Origin: Oncomelania hupensis
Lineage: Eukaryota > Mollusca > Gastropoda > Littorinimorpha > Pomatiopsidae
DNA length: 64,000 nt
Reading direction: 5' to 3'
Assembly (NCBI GenBank): GCA_036898135.1
Contig: CM072523.1
Span: 4,724,159 to 4,788,158 of the forward strand
Shown here: piece by piece, positions 43,743 through 57,240 of the stretch
Numbering within the stretch: position 1 is the first letter of the stretch
How the letters are laid out: each line of letters opens with the position of its first letter
Made by a program: the position numbers and the translations under genes
Notes under the pieces: generated by a model
Told to the model about the DNA's origin: nothing
The model's input: only the letters and a program-made list of their open reading frames with translations
The model's database searches: none

Positions 43743-44514
43743 CGGGCATCGTCTCGAGGGCTTTCTCCTGGTACTCCGGTTTGCTCCCCCAGCAAAAGTC
43801 AAAACGACAACAACAACTAATATTAGGTATAGGTTGGGTTTAGGCGCACAACAGGCTGCGGCTACGTTTTCCCCAAGGAAGGCGGACTGCAATTTCCCGA
43901 TTAAACAGGACAGTAAAATGTCAACACAAAAATTAATAAATTGTCCAATGTTTCAAAGTTTTTGTTGTTTTTGGCAGATAGTTGAAGTAGTGGCCTATCC
44001 AACCATGTTTTGATTTTGCTTCGTTAGGATAAAGATGAGTTACAGCAGCGCCACGAAAATGACAACTTTTAGAAATGCTGTTTTATCAGCTATGAGTTGG
44101 TGTGTTTGGAAATACCTTTGAATTAGCTTGCTATCTTGTTCGTTTTTCGGTCGGAGAGGTTACTTTATCATCATCGCGATACTCTTTGTCAAGAAAAGAC
44201 ACGAACTTAGATTCAGCATCGACGGACGTTGTCAAGTCGGATCACATTAAAACCATGAGTGCACGCCATCTGGAGAACAATACTATTGAGTGGACCTCTC
44301 TCCGGTTTCACTCCGCACACCACTTCGCGTCAAACGAATGAATGTATCAATCAAAAACATTCTTCTGAAAGATGTTAATTTTGGTTTAATCCCTTTTCGT
44401 TCCAGTGGGACCAACACTCAATGAGATCTGTAAAAAAAGTTATTTCCTTAAAGGGGGATGTCCTGATCACAACCGACGGAATATGTCGTTCTCTCTTCTA
44501 AGATTGAATGTGTA

Positions 44515-44520
<6 letters not shown>
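43743..44520. other. No gene seen
   Basis: A 79-codon frame at 44102-44341 has no recognisable features. Confidence 0.5.
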
Positions 44521-44599
<79 letters not shown>

Positions 44600-44676
44600 A
44601 GTCGAAGTTGAAGTCGAAACCTTTAATAGGATAATAGCATTAGGTCCTATGGACCTGTCTTACAGCAAGTCCTTAA

Positions 44677-44745
<69 letters not shown>
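44521..44745 (-). repeat. (GA)n microsatellites flanking a LINE 3' end fragment
   Basis: GA runs at about 44527-44598 and 44680-44743. Between them, 44599-44665 is the inverted 3' end of the LINE at 601-1372 (GTCCTATGGACCTGTCTTAC). The left GA run is thus a likely (TC)n tail of that copy. Confidence 0.75.
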
Positions 44746-44746
<1 letters not shown>

Positions 44747-44999
44747 ACATTCTCCTTAGAACAATGATCAAACGTGGTATAAATAAACCTATTTCGCTAC
44801 TCAATATAGTATTTTTAGAAATCTCAGAATCTTTAGAAATCTCAGATCTAACAAGATGGAGGCTACAATGAAGATAACTCCTACGATAGCTACACTGGCT
44901 TTCTGATGCCTTTTCCGTTGCCCAAAACATATAAGTAAATTATTATACAATGAAATTTGGAGGGTTGGAGGCAGGGGAGAGTGTGGGTGGCGAGGGTTT

Positions 45000-45077
<78 letters not shown>

Positions 45078-45230
45078 TGTACACAGCATGCGATGCCATT
45101 ATTGAAGGGAGAGAAGAAACAGGAGTACCCGTAGAAAACCCTCGGTAAGTCACCGTCCACTTCGGGGTTCGAACCCCCGACCTTCGGCATAGGAAACTAG
45201 CTCTCTATCCACTGGGCTACTAGGGCACCC
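45000..45230 (-). mobile_element. tRNA-derived SINE with (ATT)n tail
   Basis: On the minus strand: box A TAGCCCAGTGGATAGAGAGC at about 45219-45200 and box B GGTTCGAACCCC at about 45176-45165. A short body ends CATGCTGTGTACAATT, followed by the (ATT)n tail at 45000-45077. The body is only about 90 bases. Independent of the SINE in the array. Confidence 0.8.
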
Positions 45231-45596
45231 CGATAATTTCTATGTTCTTTCTTTCCTTCCTGTCTGATATTCCTCCATAATGACGCGCGCACGCTGCTTC
45301 CTGAGCACGCACATATTCTTGTTTTTAATATTTTTAACAACGGCAGAATTGTGAAAGTTTACGGTTAGATGCAAAGGGACATAAATCATGCATGAGCCAG
45401 ACTGAAATCCCTTGTTTTAAGCTGTCCGTTCCTCTTTAATAAAGTTGGATAGCAATTACCATGTGACGCTCCGTTATCAATTTTCCTTTCAAAATGTCCG
45501 CTCCGAGTAGTGAAAAATAATGTGGGAAAAAAATCCGAAACCGTACGTGCCACTCATCTCTTCCTGTTACAAGATAACAAAACAGAAAACAATATA
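45231..45596. other. No gene seen
   Basis: The last 40 bases (CTGTTACAAGATAACAAAAC, CAGAAAACAATATA) resemble the end of the 230-bp repeat unit that continues at 47178, as expected for DNA split by the Tc1 element. Confidence 0.5.
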
Positions 45597-45598
45597 TA

Positions 45599-47175
45599 CT
45601 ACTCAAAATAATTGAAGGGCCACTCTCATATTTCATTTCGTTTAATTATTTTTTTGCTTCTATCAATAATATCGCTTATATTGCTTATTTCAAAACTTAT
45701 CCTGTACAATAAAATTCAAGACAATCTTATTCTGACAAGTAATCACATGTGTGAGTTTTGAACTTTCTGCACTGAGTTGAAAAACAAACCCAATTTTTAC
45801 AAAAAAATGACCCTACTTTACTTTTGTCTTGCTAATACAGCAAAATTTTCAACATTAAAAAGTGATTTGCATGCGAAAGACTTGCATTTTCTGAGTTCAG
45901 TTCAACAATCGGCGCTTTTTTTCTGGGTATAAATGGCAGCGCTTTTGCTGCTTTTCTAACCATGCCCCCAAGGCGACGATTGACTGATGCGGATAGAGGC
46001 AGAGCTATTGCATGGCTTCAGGAAGGGGGGGGGGGTGAGAGAAGTTGGCAGGCGGCTGGGAGTGTCCCACTCCGTTATCCAAAGGCTGCGGGAGCGCTTT
46101 GACAACACTGGAAGACAAGACCATTTCATCACCCTGTCAGCTCTGAGGATGAGGCCCGCTACAGCAAACACCATCAGAAGACAGCTTCGCGCAGCCTGCA
46201 ATGTTAACGTCAGCGACAAGACAATTCGCAACCATCTACACGAGGCAAACCTGCGATCAAGACGACCAGCAGTACGGCCTTTGCTCACTCCAGCTCACCG
46301 TGCAGCGCGTTTGGCTTGGGCTCGGCCTCATTTGTTGTGGACTATGCAACATTGGTCAAGGGTGCTCTTTACAGACGAGTCTCGGTTCTCCTTGTCTTTC
46401 AACGACCGTCGAGTGAATGTTTGGAGGCGTCCACGGGAGCGTTTTGCTGATGCGACGGTGCCCGAGCATGACCGCTTTAATGGTGGATCTGTCATGATGT
46501 GAGGTGGCTTCGCATTAAACTTCAGAACACCCCTGCTCCAAATTCATGGCAACTTAAACAGTATTAGCTACAGGGATGACGTCCAACAACCTAGGGTTCT
46601 CCCAGCTCTGCGGGCCATTGGGGAAGGTGCCATACTACAGGACGATAATGCCAGACCCCACCGAGCGCGTATCGTCAATTACTTCCTGCAGCAACAGCAC
46701 GTCATAAGGATGGATTGTCCGGCTTGATCACCCGATTTGAACCCCATAGAATATATGTGGGATGTCTTGGGCAAACCTCCCTCCCAAAACACGGGCAAAC
46801 TTCCCTCCAGGATCTAACCTTGAAGTTCTGGCCCAAGTTCTCCAGCAAGAGTGGTTGGCCATCCCAGGAAACATCCTCCATAACCTGTTACGGTCCATGA
46901 GACAACGATGCCAAGACTATATTGATGCAAACGGTGGCCACAACCGATACTGACTCTATAGATTTTTGGTTTCTAAAGTTTTGATTTTGTAAATGAGGGG
47001 TATGTCCAGTTAAATTGAATTTACTCGAATTTTAAGCGACTGATGTCTAAAACCTTTTTTGTTATTGATGCAGAAATGATTGCAATAAAATATGATGAAC
47101 TAATAAATTGAATTCGTGTTTTTGATTTAAAGAGAGACCCATATGTCCAAGTGGCCCTTGTATTATTTTGAGTAG
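45599..47175 (+). mobile_element. Tc1-family DNA transposon, complete but inactive
   Basis: 1577 bases with inverted ends of about 27-30 bases (CTACTCAAAATAATTGAAGG at the left and, inverted, CTACTCAAAATAATACAAGG at the right). A TA dinucleotide flanks each end (45597-45598, 47176-47177). It sits within the 230-bp repeat, whose TACTTTACTAAGAG sequence resumes directly after it. Transposition would be cut-and-paste by a DD34E transposase, but the only copy of that gene here is broken. Confidence 0.92.
45961..46953 (+). pseudogene. Tc1 transposase, two stops and two frameshifts
   Basis: The natural start is ATG at 45961 (MPPRRRLTDADRGRAIAWLQ). The frame is lost in an 11-G run (46025-46035) and continues in the frame that includes 45987. 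A paired helix-turn-helix region follows (VREVGRRLGVSHSVIQRLRE). Catalytic motifs are LFTDESRFS (first Asp), LQDDNARPHRA (second Asp) and SPDLNPIEYMWD (Glu), with 34 residues between the last two, i.e. DD34E. TGA stops at 46500-46502 and 46725-46727 each stand where Trp is usual. A second frameshift near 46770-46800 precedes the intact C-terminus NILHNLLRSMRQRCQDYIDA. Length without the lesions would be about 330 residues, normal for Tc1. Confidence 0.92.
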
Positions 47176-47177
47176 TA

Positions 47178-47595
47178 TACTTTACTAAGAGAAAGAGCAG
47201 GAACAACGTGAAGACAGTTCAACAACGCTTGCACAAATAAACAGACTGACGTTGTAAAATGCGAACAATATACTGCATGTTTGTTTATGTGTGTGTGTTT
47301 TGTGGTTGTTGTTTTGCTTTCGTGTCATGCAATATTGTCCCAAAAATTGTTGACCAGAGGGGTTCTTGTAAAATGAAGTTAACTGAACAGAAAACAAGAT
47401 ACTTTACTAAGAGAAAGAGCACGAACAACGTGAAGACAGTTTCAACAACACTTGCACAAATAAACAGACTGACGTTGTAAAATGCGAACAATATACTGCG
47501 TGTTTGTTTATGTGTGTGTGTGTGTGTGTTGTTGTTGTTGTTTTTTTGCTTTAGTGTCATGAAATATTGTCCCCAAAAAATGGTTCTTGTAAAAT
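47178..47595. repeat. Tandem repeat, ~223-bp unit, copy B
   Basis: Same two units as 1-375; AACAACGCTT at 47221 and AACAACACTT at 47444. About 43 more bases of the unit are present on the left than in copy A, up to the Tc1 element. Confidence 0.85.
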
Positions 47596-47608
47596 AACGT
47601 TTAAAGGG

Positions 47609-47611
<3 letters not shown>

Positions 47612-47668
<57 letters not shown>

Positions 47669-47753
47669 GTGTGGAGGGGGAAGAATGAGGGGTGATACAT
47701 GATGGGAACACCTGATCTTGTCAGATGAACAAATAAAGTGTCGGTTTTGCTAT

Positions 47754-47849
<96 letters not shown>

Positions 47850-47853
47850 TCTC
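47612..47853. repeat. (TG)n and (TC)n microsatellites, copy B
   Basis: Counterpart of 383-600; lengths and interruptions differ (TATATG interruption at 47656). Confidence 0.95.
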
Positions 47854-47854
47854 T

Positions 47855-49172
47855 AATGCTCATATCAAGCCTTACACTGCTTATGCTTCAACAATATGGG
47901 ACGGCTGCAGTGATGCCTCGTTAAAAAAAAATTAAATCTATTCACCGCAGAACTGCAAAATTAGTTATTCCCAACGCTTTCATCACAACCGATTCAAAAC
48001 TAAAAATAGCTGGCATGCTCCCCCTTAACAAACACCTACATTACAATAAATCCGTTTTAACGTATAAAATAATTAACAACAGAACTCCTGCTTTTTTAAA
48101 AGCACTTTTTAAAGCAAATCATCATCTCGTTATTCATCTTTTCAATATAATTTGACATTTCCAAGACAACGCGTAGACATTTAAAACAGAGATGTTTTAT
48201 TCTGGTCCAAGCGTTTGGAATTCTCTACCAGAAGATGTAAAGAAATGACAATTATTACCATCTTTTAAAACAAGACTCCATAAATATGTAAACTCCATTT
48301 TAAGATGATTGTATACTTTGTTCTTCCCTACCCCTGCGACAATTTAAGTAACTGAGAATGTGTGAATTTACATGTGTGTGTACGAATGCGCGCGCCCGTG
48401 TGTGCGGAGGGAGGAGGAGATGGATGGGGAGGGGAAGAAGGGTGGTAGTCAGGGATGTTGCTAGGAAATGTTTTCTTCGGCGATTTGGCCGAAACAGCCG
48501 TGAAACTTTCGGCTTTTTACTGAAAGTTTCGGCTTTCTCTTCCAAAGCAGTCTCACGTGTTTTTTTTTTTGTTTGTTTTTTTTAAACTAGATTCACTACG
48601 TTAACGTGCACCCTCCACCTCCATATATTAAAGGTGTTCTGTGGATGCATATCTTTGTAATAAAACATGATTTTAAGAGTAGAATAAGAACATTGAAAAT
48701 AAATTTTATTTATAGACACACAAAAACAATAAAAAGTTTAGACTGTCCCTTGACAGATCACAATACTGTCAGACTTTCTGGGTTTAACCTTAGTAATTAT
48801 CGACTCCTCACCTAAACTGCAAGCGTACAGCAAAGGAATCTCGCAAAAATGGACAAAACCGAGCCGATTCACCCTTGAAAACTTCGGCTCTGCAAGCCGA
48901 CATGACGGACAGTTTATCGGCTTTTTTTATAAAAATTTCGGCTAAAAGCCGAAGATCCGACCCAAACGACATCCCTGGTAGTATGTGTATTAAAATGCAT
49001 TAATTCGCTTAGTGATTTGTTACCGTAGTTAAGAAATATGCTTGTTTCAAATTATTGTATGTTAATTACTTTTTTGTTCTGCATTGTTTATTAAGGACTA
49101 GCTGTAAGACAGGTCCATAGGAACTAATGCTATTAATCAATTAACGGTTTCGACTTCGACTTCTCACTCTTC
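47855..49172 (+). mobile_element. 5'-truncated LINE fragment, copy B
   Basis: Counterpart of 601-1372. The same ORF2 C-terminal codons lie at 47940-48303, and the same in-frame stops are present. It is interrupted by the 528-bp insertion at 48450-48977. Confidence 0.75.
48445..48982. mobile_element. 528-bp inverted-repeat element; absent from copy A
   Basis: The body is 48450-48977, beginning CAGGGATGTTGCTAGG and ending, inverted, CAGGGATGTCGTTTGG. GTAGT is duplicated on each side (48445-48449, 48978-48982). Copy A reads straight through at 1184-1192. Many TTCGGCTTTT / GCCGAA motifs lie near both ends, like sub-terminal transposase-binding repeats. No ORF. The superfamily is unclear: hAT-like ends but only a 5-6 bp duplication. 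Confidence 0.8.
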
Positions 49173-49365
49173 CTGTGTTCATTTTTCGTTTTAAGACAGA
49201 CAGGGAAGAGGTGGGAGGAACTTAGGCCACCAGAAGTAGAATTTATTTTGAAGGGGATAAAGTAGAATTTTAACAGGGGGAAACAATTAATGACGCTACT
49301 TAAACCTTTAAGCATTCTGGGAATGAATTGTCTCCCTTGATTCACTGCACGCGCCTGCGTATGAA

Positions 49366-49393
49366 CACACACGCACACACACACCCATACACA

Positions 49394-49432
<39 letters not shown>
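49366..49432. repeat. (CA)n microsatellite, copy B
   Basis: Counterpart of 1578-1634, longer. Confidence 0.95.
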
Positions 49433-49435
<3 letters not shown>

Positions 49436-49530
49436 TTCACCAGCGTTTGAATAAACCTAGCATTTGTGTTGTACGTCAAAGACGTTAAGACATTTTTTTT
49501 TAAATTATAGTCTCGTAACATGTTGACATA

Positions 49531-51035
<1,505 letters not shown>

Positions 51036-51766
51036 AGGACGGGAAGATTGATTGATTAATTGATTGATTGTTGCTTTAGGTCCAGCGGACTCTTCCGAGC
51101 CAAATCAGGACCGGACAACCCCCAATCTGCATAAAAGATCTGCCGAAACAACCCTAGTGGGAAAATTGAATGCCCTCCACCGGCCAGTCACTTTACAATA
51201 AAGACATCCCACGCAGGGGACGGCTGAGGCTTTACCCCAACTACTCGAACCCCCGGTTACAAAAACAAAATAGAATACAAACATCATTATAAATTATCAA
51301 CAAAACACATACATATAAAATGCCTATAGTGCTAAGTAATAACATCATAGGAAGCCCTAGTGACCACCCGGCAGAAAGCGTCCAACACTCCCAAGCTGAT
51401 CCAACAGACCTCATACAACAAACAAGGAGTCTTGTCCAGGAAGAGTTTTCAAGAAAAAAGTTAGGTCATTGATCTAGCGAAGAAGAAGATAGTATAGCAG
51501 AGTGATAGGACAGATCAGGAATGGGAAAGAGCAAATGAGGAAGACAGCGACAGTGGGAATTTAAAGCACTAAATTTCCAGAAAGTGGGGATACTATTTAT
51601 ACTGAAACCCCCGGCACTCCAACGGGGGTACTGTTGCCGCAGTGAATCAGTCATGCCTACAAAGGCAAGACAGGTTTTCAACTGGGGCTTTCACTTTTCC
51701 CTTTATAGGTTAGAACAATCTACAGTGGCAAGATTGCTCATGACCCCAAGGGGTAGGACGGGAAGA
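51036..51766 (-). mobile_element. 708-bp retroposon, uninterrupted, copy B
   Basis: The body is 51048-51754 (707 bp), flanked by AGGACGGGAAGA on both sides (51036-51047, 51755-51766). (TTGA)n is at the left edge, which is its 3' end. This copy lacks the LINE that splits its twin in copy A, so it defines the empty site. Confidence 0.9.
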
Positions 51767-51995
51767 ACTGTACAGCTGTGTATCGTCAGCGAACGACTGG
51801 TTATCAATGGCATGAGTATCAAGAAGTAACAGCAATGGTCTGGTGTACATCACAAAAAGCACAGGTCCTAAAACAGAACCCTGTGGCACACCAAAGATCA
51901 TTTCTGTCTCATTAGACACGCTGCAATCCACAACAACAGCCTGCCGCTGAGCAGCAATTGCTTCTCCAAAATATATTAACTCGGACAACTAACAG
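51767..51995 (-). pseudogene. LINE1 reverse transcriptase core fragment, copy B
   Basis: GVPQGSVLGPVLFVMYT and SFADDTQLYSSSRP on the minus strand, as at 6417-6645. Confidence 0.85.
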
Positions 51996-52515
51996 CGACT
52001 TGGGTTCGATTGCAGAGAAAGACAAGCGTGTTTAAGGTATTTAATTCAAGGTCAAAATGTAGGTCACTGTCTAATGAAGAATGCCTAGCAAGCATCAATG
52101 TAGACGAGTGCATCAGGGTTTTTTAATTTAAAAAAAAAACGTTCCTCTTCTTCAGAGAAGAGAATTTTGCGGCGTACAGTGTTAAACACAAATTACGATT
52201 AGTTTGACTACGTCAAGGTCAAGGTTAGTGAGTAGAAAATAGTACTCAGCATGAAGTGCACCGAAGTTTTATGATTTTTTTTAAATGTGTCGTCATCTGT
52301 GGTCAGAAAGGAGGAATATTTATCAGTTACAGTATATTGTTCATGACAGCTATAGTTAGTGTAACGTGTTCAAGGTCAGGGTGAAGGTGGTTAGGCCAAT
52401 AGAACGCTGACTGCAATTTTTGTTCTCAAGTATGTATTTTATTTTATTACAGATTTGACGACAGCACTACGCCAAGCGTATCTTCTTCCTCGAATTTCGT
52501 CTTCTTCTTCTTCTT

Positions 52516-52553
<38 letters not shown>

Positions 52554-53473
52554 GCTTTCAACCCCATCACGCTCACCACCCCACTGCGATCGCACACCAG
52601 ATCTCAATTCAACTTTCAGTGTTTTTGTTCTTTCAATTCCACAACGCTTGTGGACGCCTGGGGCGGCTTGAGGAAGATCCTGTTTCGGCCAGCACCTTAA
52701 GTAGCTCTCGCGGGGGAAAATCGCTATATCAAAACAATTACATTTGTATGAGTCGATTAGAACTTTCGAGAACAATGATTAGCTTTGAGGCTAGGAACAG
52801 TTTTAGCAGAGTTAATTGTCGGTGTTACCAGTGGCGTAGCTAGGGGAGGAGGAGGAGGGGGGGGGGGGGGGGGGGCGGGTCCAAATACGAAAGTCCCCCC
52901 GGGCCCCCACTTACATTAAAATATTAAATATTACGCCACCGGCACCATGTAATCTTCCTATTCACGTTGTTATATAAGTTATAAGTGAGACTTTAGCAAT
53001 TTGTTTTTATACTTATATACAACAGCTGCATACAAGATGGCTTTCTGAAAATCACTACAAAGATCATCTCTACAAGCAGACAATCGAGAGAACATTCCAG
53101 CATGACGCAATAACATCCAATCAAAATAAAACTCGTCACCGGACTGTCTTACGTCACATAATGTTTACGAATCTACACGATTCGACCAGCTGTTACCCGG
53201 AAGATCTGGAAAATTCGATCGATAATAAAAAAATAATTCCAGAAAGTTCTCAACAATATCGACCGAAGAAATGTATCAACATCATAAAAAGCTTCTTCTA
53301 GCAACAGCGCAAAATCTAATCAAAGGTACGTACACGCTATTCTTGCACGCTTTGCAACAGAAAACAATCGCAACTATCGTGCATGTCTCGGTCATTAACA
53401 GTCGGTAACGTAAAGGTTATCCTAAACTTTCATGATTGACTAATCGACTGCTGGAGGTTCGATATATACACCC

Positions 53474-53478
<5 letters not shown>
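51996..53478. other. Non-coding sequence, copy B; empty site for the 1.9-kb element
   Basis: Matches copy A 6646-7533 then 9466-10048. The single CCCCCCGGG at about 52896-52904 is the unoccupied target of the copy A element. The G run at 52850-52875 is longer than in copy A. No gene. Confidence 0.7.
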
Positions 53479-53996
<518 letters not shown>

Positions 53997-54537
53997 TAGT
54001 TATTCATTGCGTACAGAGTACTCACCCCTGATCCGCATAAAAGCTCTGCGGAAGCAACCCCATTGGCAACACTGTATGCACTCCACCAATCGGTCACCTT
54101 ACAATAAAGGCATCCCACGCAGGGGACGCTGAGGCTATACTCTAATTTATCGAACCCCCCGTTTACAAAAACAAAATAGACTACAAACATTATTACAAAA
54201 TATCTACATAACACATACCTATAAAATGCCTACCTTTCTAAATAATAATATCATAGGAAGCCCTAGCGGCTAGTGACCATTTGGCAGAAAGCGTCCAATA
54301 TTCCCAAGCTGATACAACAGACCTCACACACCAATGAGGAGTTTTGTCCCGGAAGAGTTTTCAAGAAAAAAGGTAGGTGACTGGTCTGGCGAAGAAGATA
54401 GTATTGTAGATTGATAGAACAGAGTAGGAATGAGAATGAACAAATGATAAAGACGGCGACAGTGGGAATTTAAAGCACTAAATTTCCAGAAAATGGGGAT
54501 ACTATTTATACAGAAACCCCCGACACCCCCGCGGGGG
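53997..54537 (-). mobile_element. 708-bp retroposon family, partial, beyond the end of copy B
   Basis: GATCCGCATAAAAGCTCTGC (about 54030) through CACTTTCTGG-equivalent sequence to the CCCCCGACACCCCCGCGGGGG hairpin. The 5'-most 140 bases are missing. Homology to copy A ends inside this element, at 54067. Confidence 0.8.
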
Positions 54538-54904
54538 ATAGAGAGAGGGAGAGAGAAGTGATGTTGAAGGATGTGATGAAAGACAAGCGGGGTGCGTCCC
54601 AGACGGTATTATAGTGCACCTATTCTAGACATACTATAAACCTATTAATTATTTTTGTTTGATCGTGGATGAATTTCTACAGAAAGAAGAATGAGAGGTA
54701 CAAGAGAATTGGAGACACACCACAGGGAACATTATGCAAGATGGAGACCGCTTTACTATCGAGGATCCATTACAGGCACCTAACTTTTGTAATCCCTCAG
54801 TGTGATAGACGGTGGCTTTCAAGGGACATAGAAAATTGAGCTACAATAATATCACGACAAATGAAATTTCTCCAGACGCATCTGTCATGTAAGGCATTGT
54901 TATT
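54538..54904. other. No gene seen
   Basis: Nothing recognised. Confidence 0.5.
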
Positions 54905-55002
54905 GTAGAATATTTATTTGCGATATTTTTTTTTTGTTACCACTTTCAGCTAGATAATCTTTATAGAGAAGAATATTTTCTAAGTAATCATTTGTTTATG
55001 AA

Positions 55003-55345
55003 CAGATGTGTACAAGCACTCCTTCTTCCCGTCAGCTACCAGGTTATGGAACTCTCTGAGCGCTGAATCAGCATCAGCCTCGTCTGTCGCATCTTTCACA
55101 GCATCGCTGACAGACTGGAACATAAACATCTTGTAATGAACACCTCCTACGACTACGTGTACATATGTCTTAACACAATTTTAACCCAGTCAGACTACCT
55201 CACTGCCTCATCCTCAAATAGTACTTTTGCCTGATTTTAAATCTGTGAACACCCTTCGCTGAGCACGCCAAAGTTGTGGAGTCATTTCCTCGAAAACGGG
55301 GTATCCACAGTACTACGAAGAAGAAGAAGAAGAAGAAGAAGTTTA
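55003..55345 (+). mobile_element. LINE 3' end fragment with (GAA)n tail, nested in the foldback
   Basis: The plus strand reads YKHSFFPSATRLWNSLSAES, the usual last motif of many LINE ORF2 proteins, with a stop soon after. A 200-base 3' UTR and (GAA)n at 55318-55340 follow. It interrupts the left arm between GTTTATGAAC and AACAAACAATGTC. Confidence 0.7.
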
Positions 55346-55488
55346 ACAAACAATGTCAGATTTCTCTAAATAATATATTTTCTCAGGAAATAACGTACTA
55401 TTTATCTAAACACTATATTGTTTACGTAAATAAATCATGATATAGGTAATTAAGGCATTGCTTCTAAAAAAGGAATTATTTACCAGTA

Positions 55489-56054
55489 TAAGGCTACGTT
55501 CATGCTAAGCCCGGCAAGTTGCCGTCAGCCAGTTGCCGTCTGCAAATTGCCGTCACCAGTGTTCACGGTAGAGCCCGAAGTTGCTGTCCGGCTAATTGCT
55601 GCCACACTACTTTGTATACAAAGATCGCGCTTTCCAGGCGGAAGAGGCGCATACTCCTGTGATGTATCGATTATTAAAACGGAATTCTCGCAAATATAAT
55701 GTGCACCCAATTCACCGCAATCGTAGAGTGCATGGAGAATACCGTCATTTGATTCCGCAAGTGATGAACGATACCCAGAAATGTGTAAAATACATACGGA
55801 TGCGAACAGAGACTTTCAAGATCTGCTTAGCCAATGCCGTGAAGATTTGACAAAACAGTCTACAATTTTTCAAATGCCTATTTCGCCAGCGGAGCGCTTG
55901 ATTGTAACACTGAGGTATTTAGCTGTATATAACAGTTACATGAATGCGAGAAAGACATATCTGACTAAATCATCTAAAACTGTTTAGACTGACTAGATCT
56001 AAAACTGTTTAGACTCAGACAAGATCTAAAACTCGTTAGATCTGGGAACATTGC

Positions 56055-56098
<44 letters not shown>

Positions 56099-56455
56099 GG
56101 AGGGAGGGGTGTGAACGAAAGAGAGAGAGAGAAGGGTTATATGTCAATCCAACACATGCATGAACATACACACACACACACACACGCACACACATTTTGC
56201 CGCGAATCAAGTGCATTCACTCTGTCGGTATGGTGAAAAATTCCTTCCCTTCGACCAGCCAGCCGTTTGTTTTTTTGTGACAAGCGACAAAGCATTTTGC
56301 TGGCTGACGGCAGCCGACGGCAACTGGCTGGCAGCGTGAACGTGCATCGCCGGCTTTCATGGTGGGAAAGAAGAAAAGGGCATTACCACAGATTCCAACC
56401 AGTTGCCGGCGGCAGCCGACGTCAAATTGCCGGGTTTAGCATGAACGTACCCTAA
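55489..56455 (+). mobile_element. PIF/Harbinger-type element, internally deleted
   Basis: The body is 55492-56452 (961 bp) between TAA duplications (55489-55491, 56453-56455), the target type of PIF/Harbinger. Ends match over about 35 bases: GGCTACGTTCATGCTAAGCC on the left and, inverted, GGGTACGTTCATGCTAAACC on the right. Further in, GTTGCCGTC-type words repeat on both sides. It keeps the 5' part of a transposase gene and lacks the DDE catalytic half. GA and CA microsatellites occupy 56058-56190. Confidence 0.85.
55660..55987 (+). pseudogene. Harbinger transposase N-terminal remnant
   Basis: The frame of 55596 gives YRLLKRNSRKYNVHPIHRNR then VHGEYRHLIPQVMNDTQKCV. After a one-base frameshift near 55817 the frame of 55781 continues FQDLLSQCREDLTKQSTIFQ and ISPAERLIVTLRYLA. 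This order (W/Y-V-HP-I, GEY-HL, F--LL, SP-ERL-VTLR-LA) is the conserved N-terminal region of Harbinger transposases and of HARBI1-like proteins. The DDE domain that should follow is gone; the frame ends at 55985-55987. Confidence 0.85.
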
Positions 56456-56794
56456 TGTATTATTTAGCAGATTGCATAAAATGATGTATTATTTAGAAAT
56501 GTTACTAAATAATTATTTATTTACCTTTTAATGTATTTTTTTAGCAGAATTTACTCAATAAAGTATTATTTCGAAGATGTTGCTAAACAATGCATTATTT
56601 ACGTAGACAAATCAATGGTTAGGGAATGCTGTTTTCATTATTTTGGGGATTCCTGCAGGATTCGCTTGAAAACTTGGTTTTTATAATTTGACTGCTTTCT
56701 ATATAATTAAGTGCAAGATCTTTCCAAACCTTGTGTATCCAAAATGTGTGTTAATTATTTATTTTTCAACATAAATCACCCCACATAATTCGGA

Positions 56795-57240
56795 GATAAA
56801 ACGTCTGTAACGTCCCGAACACGAGAAGCAGTCGGATGTGGTTTTCAGAATGGAAGGAAGATTTTTCAAGAGTGTGTCATTGTTGCTAAGCTGGGTGTCA
56901 TCGGCATAGAAGTAATGGTCAACACTATGTTCCTGAGTGATCTGAGACAGTGTTCATGTGTACAGAGTAAAAAGATTGAGTTCTAGAACTGGGTCTTGCG
57001 GTACGCCACAGATAAACTTTGATGGAGTGGAAAGGTTGTTGTTGACAGAGACAGTTTAAAAGCGATCAGTGAGGTAGGAGCGAAACCAGCTGAAAGAAGC
57101 ATCTTTGATGCCGAAACTGCTTTCAAGCCAACGAAGGAGAATGGAATGTTCTATTGTATCGAAAGCGGCAGAAAGATCAAAAAAGGTCAGGAGAGAGAGT
57201 TTTCCAAAATCGATGGCTGAAAGAAGGTTGTTGTTGAAAA
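56795..57240 (-). pseudogene. CR1/L2-type reverse transcriptase fragment, nested in the foldback
   Basis: The minus strand reads TFFDLSAAFDTIEHSILLRW, then WFRSYLTDRF, a TAA stop, CGVPQDPVLELNLFTLYT, a TGA stop and YFYADDTQLSNNDTLLKNLP. Motif order is normal for the RT palm, with catalytic YADD. GVPQDP replaces the usual GVPQGS, and two stops make it dead. It is clearly different from LINE1 and LINE2. Confidence 0.85.

Noticed and set aside
44102..44341. 79-codon frame as a small gene
   Set aside because: No recognisable domain, no supporting signals, and the length is expected by chance in 64 kb.
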